A DNA stretch of 64,000 nt from Mojavia pulchra JT2-VF2 (GCA_019359325.1 JAHHHN010000012.1:109102-173101), one strand, 5' to 3'; positions 54,554-64,000 are shown, numbered from the stretch's first letter. The notes: a model not told the origin generated them from the letters alone. Made by a program: numbers and translations.

Positions 54554-57500
54554 TTTACAAACTAGCGTCGGCTTAGAAGGAATTGCCATTGTTGGACTAG
54601 CTGGGAGATTTCCAGGAGCCAAAAATGTGGAGAAATTTTGGCAGAATCTTAAGGATGGCGTAGAGTCCATTTCGTTCTTCTCGGAGCAAGAATTAGAATC
54701 GAATGGCATCGAACCAGCCGTAGTTCGTAACCCTGACTATGTTAAAGCCAAAGCAGTTTTAGAAGATGTCGAGTTATTTGATGCTGCTTTCTTTGGCTTT
54801 AGTCCCAAAGAAGCCACCATTACCGATCCACAACATCGCTTATTTTTAGAATCTGCTTGGGAAGCGCTGGAAAATGCGGGTTACAACCCAGAAACATACA
54901 CAGGTGCAATTGGAGTGTATGCGGGGGTGGGGATGAGTGCCTACTTATTGAATAATCTTTGGGCATCTGAGTTTGCTCGTTCGGCTGGCGCTTATCAAAT
55001 CATAATTGCCAACGATAAAGATTTCTTGCCCACTCGTGTTTCATATAAACTCAACCTCAAAGGGCCGAGCGTTAATATTCAAACAGCTTGCTCGACTTCG
55101 TTAGTCGCTATTTGTATGGCTTGCCAAAGCTTGCTGAACTATCAATGCGACATGGCTTTGGCAGGAGGAGTTTCGATTAGCTTGCCGCAAAAAACGGGGT
55201 ATTTGTACCAAGAAGGCATGATTTTTTCGCCGGACGGTCATTGTCGGGCTTTTGATGCTCAAGCGAAGGGAACCTTGGCGGGAAGTGGAGTCGGAATTGT
55301 CGTTTTAAAGCGATTAGAAGATGCGATCGCAGATGGGGATACTATCCATGCTGTCATCAAAGGTTTTGCTCTCAACAATGACGGAGCTATGAAAGTAGGT
55401 TACACCGCTCCCAGTGTAGACGGACAAGCAGAAGTGATTGCTCAAGCCTTGGCAATGGCGGAAGTTGATCCAGAAAGCGTTACTTATATCGAAGCACACG
55501 GTACGGGAACACCATTAGGTGACCCCATTGAAATTGCCGCACTCACGAAAGCTTTTCACGCTAGCACCCAGAAAAAGAATTTTTGTGCTATTGGTTCGGT
55601 GAAAACAAATATCGGACACTTGGATACAGCAGCTGGGGTTACAGGTTTAATCAAAACTGTTCAGGCACTTAAGCACCAGTCTCTACCACCCAGTTTGCAC
55701 TTTGAAACCCCAAATCCCAAAATTGATTTTGCCAATAGTCCTTTTTATGTGAATACAAAACTGACTGCATGGCAAAAAAATGGCAGTCCTCGCCGTGCTG
55801 GAGTCAGTTCGTTTGGGATTGGGGGTACGAATGCCCACGTTGTTTTAGAAGAAGCACCATCTTTAAGAGGGCAAGGGGGCAGGGGAGCAGAGGAGCAGGG
55901 GAGAAATTATCAGTTGTTGATAGTTTCAGCCAAATCTGAATCTGCACTTGATACAGCCACACACAATTTAATTGCACATTTAAAACAGCATCCCGAACTC
56001 AACTTGGCTGATGTTGCCTACACGCTTGCTGTAGGTCGCAAGGCTTTTAGTCATCGCCGGATAGTTGTTTGTAGCGATTCTGAAGACGCTGTTACAGTAC
56101 TTTCTAGCCTCGATCCGAAGCGAGTTTTGACAAATACTCAAGAATCCAAACAACGGCCAATCACATTCATGTTTTCTGGCCAAGGTTCCCAATACGTGAA
56201 TATGGCGTTGGAACTTTATCAGGTTGAATCGACATTTCGTGAACAAATCGATAAATGCTCGGAATTCCTCAAACCTGATTTAGGAATAGATTTGCGTGAT
56301 GTTCTGTATCCTAGCGAAGAACAAGCAGAAATTGCCGCACAGCAATTAAAGCAAACAGCAATTACACAGCCAGCACTGTTTGTCATTGAGTACGCTTTAG
56401 CACAATTATGGATGTCTTGGGGCGTGCGTCCTCAAGCGACAATTGGGCATAGTATTGGCGAATATGTTGCAGCGTGTATTGCTGGTGTATTCTCTTTGGA
56501 AGATGCCTTGTCATTGGTTGCAGCACGGGGGCGGTTGATGCAGCAAATGCCTCCGGGAGCCATGTTAGCCGTACCTTTAAAAGAAACAGAAGTGCGATCG
56601 CACCTCAACGAACATCTTTCTCTGGCAGTCATCAATGCACCTTCGAGTTGCGTCATTGCAGGTACAATTGCAGAGATAGATGCTTTAGAACAGCAGTTAC
56701 CAGAAAGTCGTCGCTTGCATACTTCCCATGCGTTCCATTCGCAAATGATGGAACCTATTTTAGAACCTTTCATTGAGCGGGTTAAGAAAGTAAAGCTGAA
56801 CCCCCCACAAACTCCCTATATCTCCAACGTTACCGGCACTTGGATTACCGCCGCAGAAGCTACCAATCCCAACTATTGGGCACAACACCTACGTCAGACA
56901 GTACGCTTTGCTGATGGTGTGCAACAGTTGATGCAAGACCCAAATAGAATTCTCTTAGAAGTTGGGCCGGGCCGAACGCTGATGACACTCGCTAAACAGC
57001 ATCCCGATAAAGATGCAGGGGCGGTCATCCTTTCTTCCTTGCGCCATCCCCAAGAAGAACAATCAGATGTGGCATTTTTGTTAAATACTCTAGGACGACT
57101 TTGGCTAGCAGGTGTAGAAATTGATTGGTCAGAGTTTTATACTGGCGAACAACGCTATCGTGTGCCGTTACCAACCTATCCCTTTGAACGTCAGCGTTAC
57201 TGGATTGAACCGCAAGCGGTATCTGGTATGGACTGGGCGCAGACTGAGGCTGCTAACTCTTTGACCAAACAATCAGATATTGCTGACTGGTTCTATATTC
57301 CCTCTTGGCAACGTTCACCGATTCCGGTGCAAAATACTGACGGTACTAAAGAAGGTTCCTGTTGGTTGGTGTTTTTAGATGAGTGCGGTTTAGGCGATCG
57401 CATCGTCAACCAACTAAAACTCGCAAGTCAAGATGTGATTACTGTCAGTATAGGCAAATATTTTAGTAGCGAGGGCAACAATATTTATACGATCAATCCC

Positions 57501-59993
57501 TCACAACTCCAAGACTATGATGCTTTGTTAAAAGAACTGTACGCACTCAACAAGATGCCGCAAACTATTGTGCATTTGTGGAGTGTTACGCCTAACGAGT
57601 CGTCAAAAACGAGATTTGAGCAAGTAGAAAAGTTGCAAAATTTAGGTTTTTGGAGCTTGTTCTTTTTAGCACAGGCAATAGGGAAACAAAATCTCAGCGA
57701 TTGCGCGGAGCGCAGTGCCGGAGGCAATCGCCTAAAAATTGCTGTCATTTCTAACAACCTGCAAGAAGTGACAGGTGAAGAAAATCTATGCCCGGAGAAA
57801 GCAACCCTACTCGGCCCATGTAAAGTTATTCCCCAAGAATACCTCAATATCTCTTGTCGCAGCATTGATATAGTTCTGCCCGAACCTGGAACTCAGCAAG
57901 AAGAGAAGTTAATTAGCAATTTGCTTACAGAAATAACCATTCAAACCTCAGATATTGCGATCGCCTATCGTGGTAATCATCGTTGGCTACAAACCTTTGC
58001 ACCCGTCCGATTAGATAAAACTGAGAAAGCAAGACCTCGGTTAAAAAATGGCGGAGTTTATCTAATTACAGGTGGATTAGGCGGTATTGGCTTAGTTTTG
58101 GCAGAATATCTCGCAAAAACAGTACAGGCAAAATTAGTATTAGTTGGGCGATCGCCGTTTCCCAAAAAATCCGAGTGGGAACAATGGCTGACCTCTCATG
58201 ACGAACAGGATAGTACCAGCGTCAAAATTCGCAAATTTCAGGATATGGAAGCATTAGGTGCAGAAGTCATAGTTGCGTGTGCCGATGTTGCCAACCTTGA
58301 ACAAATGCAAGCGGTTATTTGTGAAATTGGCGATCGCTTTGGTTCAATTCACGGTGTTATCCACGCCGCCGGAATTTCACCAGCAGGCACAATTCAAATG
58401 AAAACGCCAGAAACCTCAGCTAGTCTTCTCGCACCTAAACTGCAAGGAACTTTGGTACTGGATACTCTCCTCAAAAATTTGAATTTAGATTTCTTTGTAC
58501 TTTGTTCTTCTCTCAATTCATTTCTACCGTTTCCTGGAGTAGTAGACCATTGTGGTGCGAATGCTTTTCTAGATGCCTTTGCTCAATACAATACCACTCG
58601 TTCTAACAGGTTCACCGTTGCAATTAACTGGGATAGCTGGCAAGAGGTTGGACAAGCAGCCAATGCAATTGTGCCAGCAGAACTCAAGAAATGGCGCGAA
58701 GAAAGTTTGAAACACGGAATATTACCGTCTGAGGGAACCGAGGCATTTAGTCGCATTCTAGCGATCGCTCTACCCCAAGTTTTAGTCTCAACTCAAGATT
58801 TTATCGCCCGCTTCCAGCAGCATTTTGTATCTCAACCATTGCTTGTAAATTACAACCCTTCAAAACAGCTCCACTCTCGACCGGAACTAAGCAATGCTTA
58901 TGTTGCCCCGCGCAATGGCTTAGAACAGACTATTGCAGATATCTGGCAAAAATGTTTGGGTGTCGAGCCAGTCGGCATTGGCGATGACTTCTTTGAACTG
59001 GGGGGAGATTCTTTACTAGCCGTTCATCTCCTTGGCAAGGTCAGTGAAGCTACTCAAACAAAACTGTCTCCTCATAGTTTAATCGACGCCCCAACAATTG
59101 CCGCGTTAATAAAATTAATAGAAACAACCCACTCGCCATCTATTACTAAAACACTCCCATCGTCGCTGGTAAAAATTCAAGCCGGAAACTTACAGACCCC
59201 TCTGTTCTTGGTACACGCTGCTGGCGGACACGTCTACCAGTACCGTGATTTAGCACATTATCTCGGCTCAGATCAACCAGTTTATGGTTTACAGTCCGAA
59301 AATACGGCAGGGGAAAGCCACAATTTAACTCAGGTTGAGGAAATGGCAGCTCATTATTTAAAAGCGGTGCGTATCGTTCAATCGCAAGGGCCATATTTTC
59401 TGGGAGGCGCTTCTTTTGGGGGTATGATTGCCTACGAGATGGCGCAGCAACTCCAAGCAGTTGGGGAAAAAGTTGCTTTACTGGCTCTTATCGATACTCC
59501 TGGCCCTGGTCATATGCCTTCAGAAAACATAGAAGATGACGAACTCAAAATCATGGCTTACTTGTTGGATGTTGGTGCTAACGTTGCGATCGCCTCGGAT
59601 TCCCTAGAGCAACTGAGCGCTGACGAACGGCTGCGCTACTTTTTGGAGCAAGGAAAAACTGCTTTGAGAATGCCTGCTGACTTAGATATAAGTGAACTGC
59701 GCCACTACTACCATCTGTTTAGAAGCAACATTAAAGCGATGAGAAGTTATGTCCCGCAAGCTTATCCAGGTCGGGTTATCTTTTTCCGAGCAAGCGATCG
59801 CGACTCCTTCAACCCCCAAAACCCAGAACTTGGCTGGCAAAATTTGGCAATCGAAGGACTAGAAATCCACGAAGTTCCAGGCAATCACATTACAATGAAC
59901 TTCCCCCCTCACGTCCAAGTTATGGCTAATTGCTTAAAGATATACTTGGAAAGCGATACTTATACCGAGTTGCATTCAAAGATAGTAAATTAG
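54546..59993 (+). CDS. Type I polyketide synthase, KS-AT-KR-T-TE
   Basis: An 1815-residue modular PKS. KS (about 10-430): TACSTSL near 182, EAHGTGTPLGDP near 318, KTNIGHLD near 354. AT (about 540-880): GHSIGEYVAA, and HAFH near 728, indicating malonyl-CoA. KR (about 1165-1400): NADPH motif TGGLGGIG near 1175 and SSLNSF are present, but the catalytic Tyr position in DHCGANAFLDA is His1335. T: LGGDSLL near 1488. TE (about 1545-1810): GASFGG near 1621, RASDRD and GNHITMNFPP for the Ser-Asp-His triad. It should extend the peptide by two carbons and release it. The start overlaps the NRPS stop (ATGGATAG). Two repeat insertions are in frame, in the KS-AT linker and before KR. Confidence 0.95.
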   Translation: MDSLQTSVGLEGIAIVGLAGRFPGAKNVEKFWQNLKDGVESISFFSEQELESNGIEPAVVRNPDYVKAKAVLEDVELFDAAFFGFSPKEATITDPQHRLFLESAWEALENAGYNPETYTGAIGVYAGVGMSAYLLNNLWASEFARSAGAYQIIIANDKDFLPTRVSYKLNLKGPSVNIQTACSTSLVAICMACQSLLNYQCDMALAGGVSISLPQKTGYLYQEGMIFSPDGHCRAFDAQAKGTLAGSGVGIVVLKRLEDAIADGDTIHAVIKGFALNNDGAMKVGYTAPSVDGQAEVIAQALAMAEVDPESVTYIEAHGTGTPLGDPIEIAALTKAFHASTQKKNFCAIGSVKTNIGHLDTAAGVTGLIKTVQALKHQSLPPSLHFETPNPKIDFANSPFYVNTKLTAWQKNGSPRRAGVSSFGIGGTNAHVVLEEAPSLRGQGGRGAEEQGRNYQLLIVSAKSESALDTATHNLIAHLKQHPELNLADVAYTLAVGRKAFSHRRIVVCSDSEDAVTVLSSLDPKRVLTNTQESKQRPITFMFSGQGSQYVNMALELYQVESTFREQIDKCSEFLKPDLGIDLRDVLYPSEEQAEIAAQQLKQTAITQPALFVIEYALAQLWMSWGVRPQATIGHSIGEYVAACIAGVFSLEDALSLVAARGRLMQQMPPGAMLAVPLKETEVRSHLNEHLSLAVINAPSSCVIAGTIAEIDALEQQLPESRRLHTSHAFHSQMMEPILEPFIERVKKVKLNPPQTPYISNVTGTWITAAEATNPNYWAQHLRQTVRFADGVQQLMQDPNRILLEVGPGRTLMTLAKQHPDKDAGAVILSSLRHPQEEQSDVAFLLNTLGRLWLAGVEIDWSEFYTGEQRYRVPLPTYPFERQRYWIEPQAVSGMDWAQTEAANSLTKQSDIADWFYIPSWQRSPIPVQNTDGTKEGSCWLVFLDECGLGDRIVNQLKLASQDVITVSIGKYFSSEGNNIYTINPSQLQDYDALLKELYALNKMPQTIVHLWSVTPNESSKTRFEQVEKLQNLGFWSLFFLAQAIGKQNLSDCAERSAGGNRLKIAVISNNLQEVTGEENLCPEKATLLGPCKVIPQEYLNISCRSIDIVLPEPGTQQEEKLISNLLTEITIQTSDIAIAYRGNHRWLQTFAPVRLDKTEKARPRLKNGGVYLITGGLGGIGLVLAEYLAKTVQAKLVLVGRSPFPKKSEWEQWLTSHDEQDSTSVKIRKFQDMEALGAEVIVACADVANLEQMQAVICEIGDRFGSIHGVIHAAGISPAGTIQMKTPETSASLLAPKLQGTLVLDTLLKNLNLDFFVLCSSLNSFLPFPGVVDHCGANAFLDAFAQYNTTRSNRFTVAINWDSWQEVGQAANAIVPAELKKWREESLKHGILPSEGTEAFSRILAIALPQVLVSTQDFIARFQQHFVSQPLLVNYNPSKQLHSRPELSNAYVAPRNGLEQTIADIWQKCLGVEPVGIGDDFFELGGDSLLAVHLLGKVSEATQTKLSPHSLIDAPTIAALIKLIETTHSPSITKTLPSSLVKIQAGNLQTPLFLVHAAGGHVYQYRDLAHYLGSDQPVYGLQSENTAGESHNLTQVEEMAAHYLKAVRIVQSQGPYFLGGASFGGMIAYEMAQQLQAVGEKVALLALIDTPGPGHMPSENIEDDELKIMAYLLDVGANVAIASDSLEQLSADERLRYFLEQGKTALRMPADLDISELRHYYHLFRSNIKAMRSYVPQAYPGRVIFFRASDRDSFNPQNPELGWQNLAIEGLEIHEVPGNHITMNFPPHVQVMANCLKIYLESDTYTELHSKIVN
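55860..55906 (+). repeat. In-frame GGGGCAG minisatellite in the KS-AT linker
   Basis: AGGGGGCAGGGGAGCAGAGG and AGCAGGGGAG runs, translated as GQGGRGAEEQGR. The same repeat type occurs directly after the PKS stop at 59994-60025. Confidence 0.75.
57697..57731 (+). repeat. 35-bp hairpin repeat in frame before the KR domain (copy 2)
   Basis: GCGATTGC...GCAATCGC ends with core GCGGAGCGCAGTGCCGGAG; 31 of 35 positions match the spacer copy at 6967-7001. It is translated as DCAERSAGGNR between NLS and LKIAV. It lies in the KR structural subdomain, not at the active site. Confidence 0.8.
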
Positions 59994-60102
59994 GGCAGCA
60001 GGGGAGCAGGGGAGCAGAGGGGAGGGAATCCGAATCTGTCTGATCGCAACATAGTATTAACAATTCAAAATTCAAAATTAAAGACATTTTTAGTCGGGGA
60101 TT

Positions 60103-60272
60103 TAAGGGAACTCCAAAAAATAAATTATCCAATTTTACTCCTTCAAAACGGCTTTCCCTCCCCCTGCTCTCCGAAGTTGCTTCACTTGGGGAGACCCCTG
60201 CCTACCCGTCACTTCTCTCCTGCACAAGTGCCATCAAAGCGATGGAATATTTTTTTACTTGGAAGTCCCTAA
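60103..60272. mobile_element. Degenerate MITE-like element downstream of the PKS
   Basis: AGGGAACTCCAAAAAATAAA (from 60105) and, inverted, AGGGACTTCCAAGTAAAAAA (ending about 60271) resemble the 19-bp ends of the element at 43109-43432. The interior carries GC-rich repeat fragments and no gene. The ends are less well preserved than in the upstream copy. Confidence 0.45.
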
Positions 60273-60315
60273 ACCCTTGAATGTACGATAACGAGCCACC
60301 AGTACGATACTGAAG

Positions 60316-60534
60316 TCAGTCTGATTCTGGACTGCTCAAGATAAACTCATCTTTTGTGAGCGACACTACAATAATGGACGAATCCGAATCTACCACTTGA
60401 ATCAGCCAGCGCAGGCTTGCTTGACTATCTGAGCGTGACTCTCGACCAAGAACTACGCCATATTTTCCCGCTACATAGTTAGGTTTTAAAATCAGTACTT
60501 CGTCTCCGACTTGAATACGCTCTGGGTTTTGCAA
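60316..60534 (-). CDS. Small KOW-like hypothetical protein
   Basis: A 72-residue protein beginning MQNPERIQVGDEVLILKPNY and continuing VAGKYGVVLGRE, a KOW/SH3-like beta-barrel start (GDEV..l....Y.GK.G.V.), followed by a strand region WLIQVVDSDSSIIVVSLTKDEF. Small proteins of this kind are found near secondary-metabolism and photosynthesis genes in cyanobacteria without a proven role. It is complete and opposite in strand to the PKS. Confidence 0.55.
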   Translation of the reverse strand: MQNPERIQVGDEVLILKPNYVAGKYGVVLGRESRSDSQASLRWLIQVVDSDSSIIVVSLTKDEFILSSPESD

Positions 60535-61045
60535 GTATGCTCCTGACGCTAAAAGACAGGATCAAGATAAATGTTAATGGCGCACTGATGATTTTAAACA
60601 AAAGTGAGCTATTCAATAACTTTTTCTTAATGTAGTTAAGGTAAAAGCTTTTTCATATTCAAGGCTTCTGCCTCAAGAGATAAATGTATTATTCGATGCT
60701 TAACTCCTCACACCCAGGTCAATCACTACCAGGAAAGAATGTCACGAAGATAAGCTCTTTAGCCTGGGGAGGCTGAGAGAGTAAAGAGTAATTGACAGTA
60801 TCTCTTACTACTGCAATAACTTTGAATACATTTATTTCTTTGTCTCCCCCAGCACCCCCCCCGCTCCCCCTGCTCAAAGAGCTTGCCTCAATAAATAACG
60901 CGCACAAGCGTGCCATTCTTTACAGCACCAGAGAAATTCAAGTCTTTTTGGAACACTGCGATATCAAACACACAGAAAAATATATCAAGCTGAATGCTCG
61001 ACTTTACCCAGCCTCTTCCTTCCCCAGATATTGATATAGAAATAT
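60535..61045. other. Intergenic region, no convincing gene
   Basis: About 510 bp. Open frames here lack start sites and conserved features. A Pro/Ser-rich reading near 60840-60880 is caused by the C-rich repeat CCCCCAGCACCCCCC. I see no gene. Confidence 0.5.
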
Positions 61046-61083
61046 AAAAATCCCCCTCTCACCTGAAGGTATAGAGGGGGAAA
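61046..61083 (-). terminator. Intrinsic terminator of psaB
   Basis: On the minus strand CCCCCTCT pairs with AGAGGGGG around a 13-nt loop and is followed by ATTTTT. It lies about 30 nt after the psaB stop. Confidence 0.9.
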
Positions 61084-61113
61084 TTGCTAAAGGTCAGAGG
61101 ATATCAAAAATTT

Positions 61114-63342
61114 TTAGCCAAATTTACCAGCGGTTGATGCTATGAGGAATGCTGCAAAGGTAAGGATGTAGCCAACTGCGAAGTGAGTTAGACCAACCAA
61201 CCAACCTTGAACGATGGATAAAGCAACAGGTTTATCCTTCCAACGAACCAGGTTAGCCAGTGGAGTACGCTCGTGTGCCCATACTAGAGTTTCAATCAAC
61301 TCTTGCCAATATCCACGCCAGCTAATTAGGAACATGAACCCGGTTGCCCAAACCAGGTGTCCGAACAGGAACATCCAAGCCCATACAGACAAATTACTTG
61401 TACCGTAGGGGTTGTATCCATTAATTAACTGAGCGGAGTTAGCCCACAAGTAGTCACGGAACCAACCCATGAGGTAAGTAGAGTTCTCGTTGAACTGAGC
61501 TACGTTACCTTGCCAAATACCTAGATGCTTCCAGTGCCAGTAAAAGGTAGTCCAGCCAAGGAGGTTGAGCATCCAGAAAAAGGCGAGGTAGAAAGTCTGC
61601 TCCCAAGACGAAGTTTGGCAAGTACCACCACGACCAGGACCATCACAGGGGAAGGTGTAGCCGAAGTCCTTTTTATCGGGCATCAGCTTAGTACCACGAG
61701 CATCCAACGCACCCTTGACGCAAATCAGGGTGGTGGTGTGCAGACCCAGAGCGATCGCATGGTGTACCAAGAAATCACCAGGCCCGATGGTCAAGAATAA
61801 AGAGTTAGTGCCGGAGTTAATGGCATCCAGCCAGCCTGATAACCAGACGTTACCGTAGTTTGGCCAAGCTGTGTAGGCAATACTATCTGAGTTAGATAGC
61901 AAAGCGTTCATTCCATACAGAGCTTTACCATGAGCAGATTGAACAAATTGAGCAAATACCGGCTCAATCAGGATTTGCTTTTCAGGTGTACCAAAAGCAA
62001 CCACAACATCGTTGTGGACGTATAGCCCAAGGGTGTGGAAGCCTAAGAACAGCGATACCCAACTCAAGTGAGAGATAATCGCTTCTTTGTGCTTCAGCAC
62101 GCGATCGAGTACGTTGCCTTTGTTTTGCTCTGGGTCGTAATCCCGTACCCAGAAAATGCCGGCATGAGCAAACGCACCAATCATCAGGAAGCCAGCAATG
62201 TACTGGTGATGGGTGTATAGCGCTGCTTGTGTTGTGTAGTCCTTGGCCATGAAGGCATAGGGAGGTAGCGAGTACATATGCTGCGCTACCAAAGACGCCG
62301 CCGTGCCTAGAGCTGCCAAGTGTATAGACAACTGAAAATGCAGCGAGTTGTTGTAGGTGTCGTATAACCCTTGGTGTGGCAGGTTAAACTGTCCTTCAGT
62401 TTGGACGCCAAAGAAATTTTTGGCGTTGAGCATCTCTTTGATGCTGTGACCAATCCCGAAGTTAGTCCGGTACTGGTGTCCGGCAATGATGAAGATAACA
62501 GCGATCGCCAAGTGGTGGTGAGCCATATCGGTCAGCCACAGCGACTGTGTTTGGGGATGGAAGCCACCCAAGAAAGTCAGAATTGCAGTCCCTGCACCTT
62601 GAGATGTCCCAAAGATATGCCCAGCTGTATCTGCATTTTGAGCATAAACACCCCAGTTACCTGTCCAGAAGGGTGTCAAACCTGCTGGGTGAGGTAACGT
62701 AGTTAGGAAATTCTCCCAACCTACGTGCTGTCCGCGAGATTCGGGGATTGCAACGTGAATTAAGTGACCAGCCCAAGCCAGAGAGCTAACACCAAACAAA
62801 CCTGCCAAGTGGTGGTTTAGACGAGGTTCAGCACTCTTGAACCAAGTGAGGCTAGGACGATATTTGGGTTGTAAGTGCAGCCAACCAGCAAACAAGAACA
62901 ATGCTGCTAACAGCAGGAGAAACACTGAACCCTGGTAGAGGTCATTGTTCGTCCGCATCCCAATGGTATACCACCAGTGGTAGACCCCAGAATAAGCAAT
63001 GTTTACAGGATTGGTAGCGCCACCTTGGGTAAAAGCTTCGATTGCTGGTTTACCGAAGTGGGGGTCCCAAATCGCATGGGCGATTGGGCGAATATGCAGC
63101 GGGTCTTTAATCCACTGTTCAAAGTTACCTTGCCAGGCTACATGGAACAGGAGGCTGGAAGCCCACAGGAAAATGATTGCCACATGACCGAAGTGAGTAG
63201 CGAAAATCTTTTGGTAAAGATTTTCTTCTGTCATGCCATCATGGCTTTCAAAATCATTACCCTGAGCCATCGCATACCAGATCCGACGCGTAGTCGGATC
63301 TTGAGCGAGATCCTGGCTAAATTTAGGATATTTTGTTGCCAT
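61114..63342 (-). CDS. psaB: Photosystem I P700 apoprotein A2 (PsaB)
   Basis: A 742-residue thylakoid protein with 11 membrane helices that, with PsaA, binds P700, most antenna chlorophylls and the FX cluster. It starts [20 protein letters not shown]. The FX loop [19 protein letters not shown] has both Cys. [20 protein letters not shown], near the end, contains the reaction-centre helix. The gene is complete. Unusually, no psaA lies in the 658 bp upstream, although psaA and psaB normally form a psaAB operon. Either psaA lies beyond the window or this is a separate psaB copy, as known in some Nostocales. A strong terminator follows. Confidence 0.97.
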   Translation of the reverse strand: MATKYPKFSQDLAQDPTTRRIWYAMAQGNDFESHDGMTEENLYQKIFATHFGHVAIIFLWASSLLFHVAWQGNFEQWIKDPLHIRPIAHAIWDPHFGKPAIEAFTQGGATNPVNIAYSGVYHWWYTIGMRTNNDLYQGSVFLLLLAALFLFAGWLHLQPKYRPSLTWFKSAEPRLNHHLAGLFGVSSLAWAGHLIHVAIPESRGQHVGWENFLTTLPHPAGLTPFWTGNWGVYAQNADTAGHIFGTSQGAGTAILTFLGGFHPQTQSLWLTDMAHHHLAIAVIFIIAGHQYRTNFGIGHSIKEMLNAKNFFGVQTEGQFNLPHQGLYDTYNNSLHFQLSIHLAALGTAASLVAQHMYSLPPYAFMAKDYTTQAALYTHHQYIAGFLMIGAFAHAGIFWVRDYDPEQNKGNVLDRVLKHKEAIISHLSWVSLFLGFHTLGLYVHNDVVVAFGTPEKQILIEPVFAQFVQSAHGKALYGMNALLSNSDSIAYTAWPNYGNVWLSGWLDAINSGTNSLFLTIGPGDFLVHHAIALGLHTTTLICVKGALDARGTKLMPDKKDFGYTFPCDGPGRGGTCQTSSWEQTFYLAFFWMLNLLGWTTFYWHWKHLGIWQGNVAQFNENSTYLMGWFRDYLWANSAQLINGYNPYGTSNLSVWAWMFLFGHLVWATGFMFLISWRGYWQELIETLVWAHERTPLANLVRWKDKPVALSIVQGWLVGLTHFAVGYILTFAAFLIASTAGKFG

Positions 63343-64000
63343 CTAGTTTATTGCATCCTTATCTAACCTAATCCAAGTTGCTAGTTGTAGTAAGCCAGCA
63401 ATGCCTAGCAATTGAATAGACATCCAAAAAACCACAATTGAATGTCAATTTAATAGCAAAAACTGGCGATTACGAGGATTAACAGTTTTAATTCCTGACC
63501 TTACATCCTCAAAGGTATGATGCAATTCATGTGTATAGGATTAATAAACCAATAAACTACAACTACTTGCCTCATTTTTCCTCCTAAAGGAGGAGATTAG
63601 TATTAACTTTCTTTGTAACCTTGAATACAATCTAAATGTTGCAGATTGTTAATAGAATCTGAAGCCATTTCCACGGTTTCTTCTGCAAATTTTTGAGTGG
63701 AATTTTACTTTACTTTTATTTACATTTTGCAATAAACCACACCAAAACGCAATGTTTTGCTATAAACTGTTAGCGTTTAACGTAAAAGTAGAATAAAGGC
63801 TAGCAGCAAGCTTGGAATGCAGAAATCACAAAGCCAATTTTTGCAGCAGATAATTTTCTGATGCTGATGCGGTAACAGGGGAAACGCACCTTATTTCCTA
63901 ACAAAAACTAATAAGGATTTCAAAGTCATCTGTATAAGTGCAAAACTTGACAAAAAGATAAACAAAATAAATCGATTCTTTTGCAGACGCATAAATTAAG
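63343..64000. other. Upstream region of psaB, no gene seen
   Basis: About 660 bp of AT-rich DNA with no open reading frame on either strand that looks real. A short CCTCCTAAAGGAGG palindrome lies near 63580. It probably contains the psaB promoter and a long leader. Confidence 0.5.

Noticed and set aside
58062..58110. Loss of the KR cofactor site
   Set aside because: The TGGLGGIG motif and the following helix are intact; only the Tyr position is changed.
60792..61034. Proline-rich 80-codon frame upstream of the psaB terminator
   Set aside because: The Pro run comes from a C-rich repeat; there is no start signal and the sequence looks like spacer.

Overview
The window is chromosomal DNA from a filamentous, probably heterocyst-forming (Nostocales-type) cyanobacterium. 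The evidence is the dense GCGATCGC (HIP1) palindromes, psaB and ndhD genes, scytonemin-type genes scyA/scyB/scyC, a cyanobacterial multi-domain Ser/Thr-plus-histidine kinase, a DUF6335 protein, and many dispersed palindromic and minisatellite repeats. I saw no tRNA, rRNA or CRISPR array.

Layout. 0-4.6 kb: a peptide-export locus, with a divergent HlyD-type adaptor cut by the left edge, two small precursors with double-glycine leaders, and a C39-peptidase ABC exporter. The DNA between the two precursors is full of potential RNA structure. 5-6.3 kb: a family-10-like glycosyl hydrolase. 6.3-14.7 kb: a scytonemin-type cassette (haem-oxygenase-like diiron protein, scyA, scyB, scyC, carotenoid oxygenase). 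14.7-15.6 kb: repeats, including a 14-unit, 21-bp array of mini-hairpins. 15.6-21.4 kb: Uma2 nuclease, a broken XisI-like gene, a ParD/ParE pair, an RluA-type pseudouridine synthase, a DCC-family protein with an exact internal 66-bp duplication, and ndhD. 22.1-30.4 kb: an 1840-residue triple-module kinase, a NodI/NodJ-like ABC pair and a methyltransferase. 30.8-36.7 kb: decayed and fragmentary genes around a WG-repeat protein and a membrane protein. 36.7-42.7 kb: an SMP-30 protein and two large glycosyltransferases flanking a decayed Wzm/Wzt-like polysaccharide exporter.

43.9-60.0 kb holds the most striking system: a three-gene NRPS/PKS assembly line, read as A-MT-T-C-A-T, then C-A-T, then KS-AT-KR-T-TE. 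Specificity residues suggest an aromatic starter (N-methylated), then Ser, then Phe, then one malonate unit, with thioesterase release. All three adenylation domains are interrupted between motifs A8 and A10. The first carries a methyltransferase, as is known for the family. The other two carry a PilZ-like domain, the fold best known as a cyclic-di-GMP receptor; its first conserved Arg is missing. All three A domains also carry repeat-derived insertions in the loop just before motif A7, and the PKS carries two more. The ketoreductase has His where its catalytic Tyr should be. MITE-like elements lie on both sides of the cluster.

The right end holds a small KOW-like protein and a solitary psaB with a clear terminator; no psaA lies in the 650 bp upstream.
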